A stretch of DNA of 13,250 nt from JAATGA01 sp047605605 (GTDB lineage: Bacteria > Pseudomonadota > Alphaproteobacteria > Rhodobacterales > Rhodobacteraceae), in NCBI GenBank assembly GCA_047605605.1, contig JASGFG010000093.1, positions 1-13,250 of the forward strand. The letters run 5' to 3'. The number at the start of each line of letters is the position of its first letter. Position 1 is the first letter of the stretch. Made by a program: the position numbers and the translations under genes. Positions 12,626 through 13,250 of this stretch are shown here, piece by piece. The notes beneath the pieces were generated by a model that made no database searches, was not told the DNA's origin, and saw only the letters and a program-made list of their open reading frames with translations.

Positions 12626-13250
12626 ATCTTTCCGTATCCATCGGTGCGCTCACGCTGCCCAATCCGGTCATGCCCGGTTCGGGCACCATGGCCGAGGGGC
12701 TGGCCCAGATCATCGACCTTGGCCGACTTGGGGCCATCGTGCTGAAAACCATCACGCCCGACATCCGGCAGGGCACCCTGCCGCCGCGCGTGGCGGAATT
12801 TGCCGATGCGACGCTGTTTTCCATCGGCATTCCGTCCAAGGGGCCGGACTATCTGTTGCAGCACACCCTGCCACAATATCAGGGGTATGGGGTGCCGGTC
12901 GTGGCCTCGGTCTCGGCCGACACGGCCGAGGATTTCGGGCGGCTGGCGGCCTATATCTCCGCCCCCTCGGTCGCGGCGATCGAGGCCAATATCTCCTGCC
13001 CCAACCTGCGCGCGCATGGCAAGGCCTTCGGCATGGACCCCCTGGCCACGGCCGAGGTGATCCGCGCGATGAAGGCGGCGACCGACAAGCCGGTCTGGGC
13101 CAAGCTGACGCCGAACGTCGGCGACATCGCGGCCATGGCGCGGGCGGCCGAAGATGCCGGCGCCGATGCCATCGTCACCGGCAATGCCCTGCTGGGCATG
13201 GCCGTGGATGCCGAGGCGATGAAACCCCGGCTGGGCAATGTCATCGGCGG
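12619..13250 (+). CDS. PyrD-like class 1B flavin oxidoreductase, divergent active site (C-terminus outside window)
   Basis: The first 210 residues of about 300 are visible. The FMN-barrel start is LPNPVMPGSGTMAEG (residues 13-27), followed by the loop lysine LKTITPD (Lys43) and GTLPPRVAE, then the catalytic-loop motif EANISCPNLRAHG (Asn124, Cys127, Asn129), AKLTPN (Lys162) and VTGNALLG (Asn189). Cys127 as the base marks class 1. The aligned segment LFSIGIPSKGPDYLL (residues 66-80) corresponds to the NAIGLQNPG-type stretch whose first Asn contacts orotate; here that residue is Phe67. A true dihydroorotate substrate is therefore doubtful. It overlaps the PyrK-like gene by 7 bases. The expected reaction is FMN-dependent oxidation or reduction of a carbon-carbon bond in a pathway intermediate, with NAD through the PyrK-like partner. 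Confidence 0.85.
   Translation, partial: MVDLSVSIGALTLPNPVMPGSGTMAEGLAQIIDLGRLGAIVLKTITPDIRQGTLPPRVAEFADATLFSIGIPSKGPDYLLQHTLPQYQGYGVPVVASVSADTAEDFGRLAAYISAPSVAAIEANISCPNLRAHGKAFGMDPLATAEVIRAMKAATDKPVWAKLTPNVGDIAAMARAAEDAGADAIVTGNALLGMAVDAEAMKPRLGNVIG

Noticed and set aside
11741..13250. Housekeeping pyrimidine biosynthesis genes pyrK-pyrD
   Set aside because: They overlap genes of a Rieske operon, alphaproteobacteria normally use class 2 PyrD without PyrK, and an orotate-contact Asn is Phe.
1..13250. CRISPR arrays, tRNA or rRNA genes
   Set aside because: No regularly spaced repeats, tRNA-like TTCRA/anticodon arm patterns or conserved rRNA stretches were seen on either strand.

Overview
The window looks like an accessory catabolic region of a high-GC alphaproteobacterium, probably Rhodobacteraceae/Paracoccus-like. 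This is judged from codon use, the FCD-type GntR regulators, the Tat-exported binding protein and IS3/microvirus remnants; no rRNA or other phylogenetic marker is present to prove it. Coding density is high except at 2453-3184 and 8529-8842.

Left block (1-2545, minus strand): an FCD GntR regulator, a DapA-family lyase/aldolase and the first ~259 residues of a Tat-exported ABC solute-binding protein read in one direction. A pair of TGATAT-type dyads upstream of the regulator is a candidate operator. This looks like an uptake-plus-lyase unit.

Debris block (about 2760-5112): a frameshifted scrap of an IS3-type transposase, a dif-like XerCD site, three tightly coupled small genes ending in a truncated microvirus pilot protein (VP2/H-like), and a 3'-truncated, multiply frameshifted IS3-family element. 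The IS left terminal inverted repeat lies 2 bp beyond the stop codon of the next gene. This appears to be the remains of an integrated ssDNA phage (Microviridae), fused by deletion to an IS.

Right block (5115-13250): a Rieske-oxygenase regulon. On the minus strand, from a promoter near 7786, lie a ferredoxin reductase, a duplicated EthD-like protein and an Asp/Glu racemase/maleate isomerase-like enzyme. A second FCD GntR gene (7839-8528) sits between this unit and a divergent plus-strand operon: Rieske oxygenase alpha subunit, a 116-aa unknown protein, two small cupins, a SnoaL/NTF2-like protein, a PyrK-like FAD/[2Fe-2S] protein and a PyrD-like flavoenzyme that runs off the window. Most plus-strand genes overlap by 1-7 bases or lie within about 10 bases. 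Three copies of CGTAT-N5-ATACG, one before each transcription unit, tie the regulon together.

Most notable is the PyrD/PyrK-like pair inside a Rieske operon. The PyrD-like protein keeps the catalytic Cys and the FMN-type signatures, but an Asn that binds orotate in true dihydroorotate dehydrogenases is Phe. I infer that it oxidises or reduces a different, perhaps ring-hydroxylated or cyclic, substrate. The pathway's substrate cannot be deduced from the sequence.
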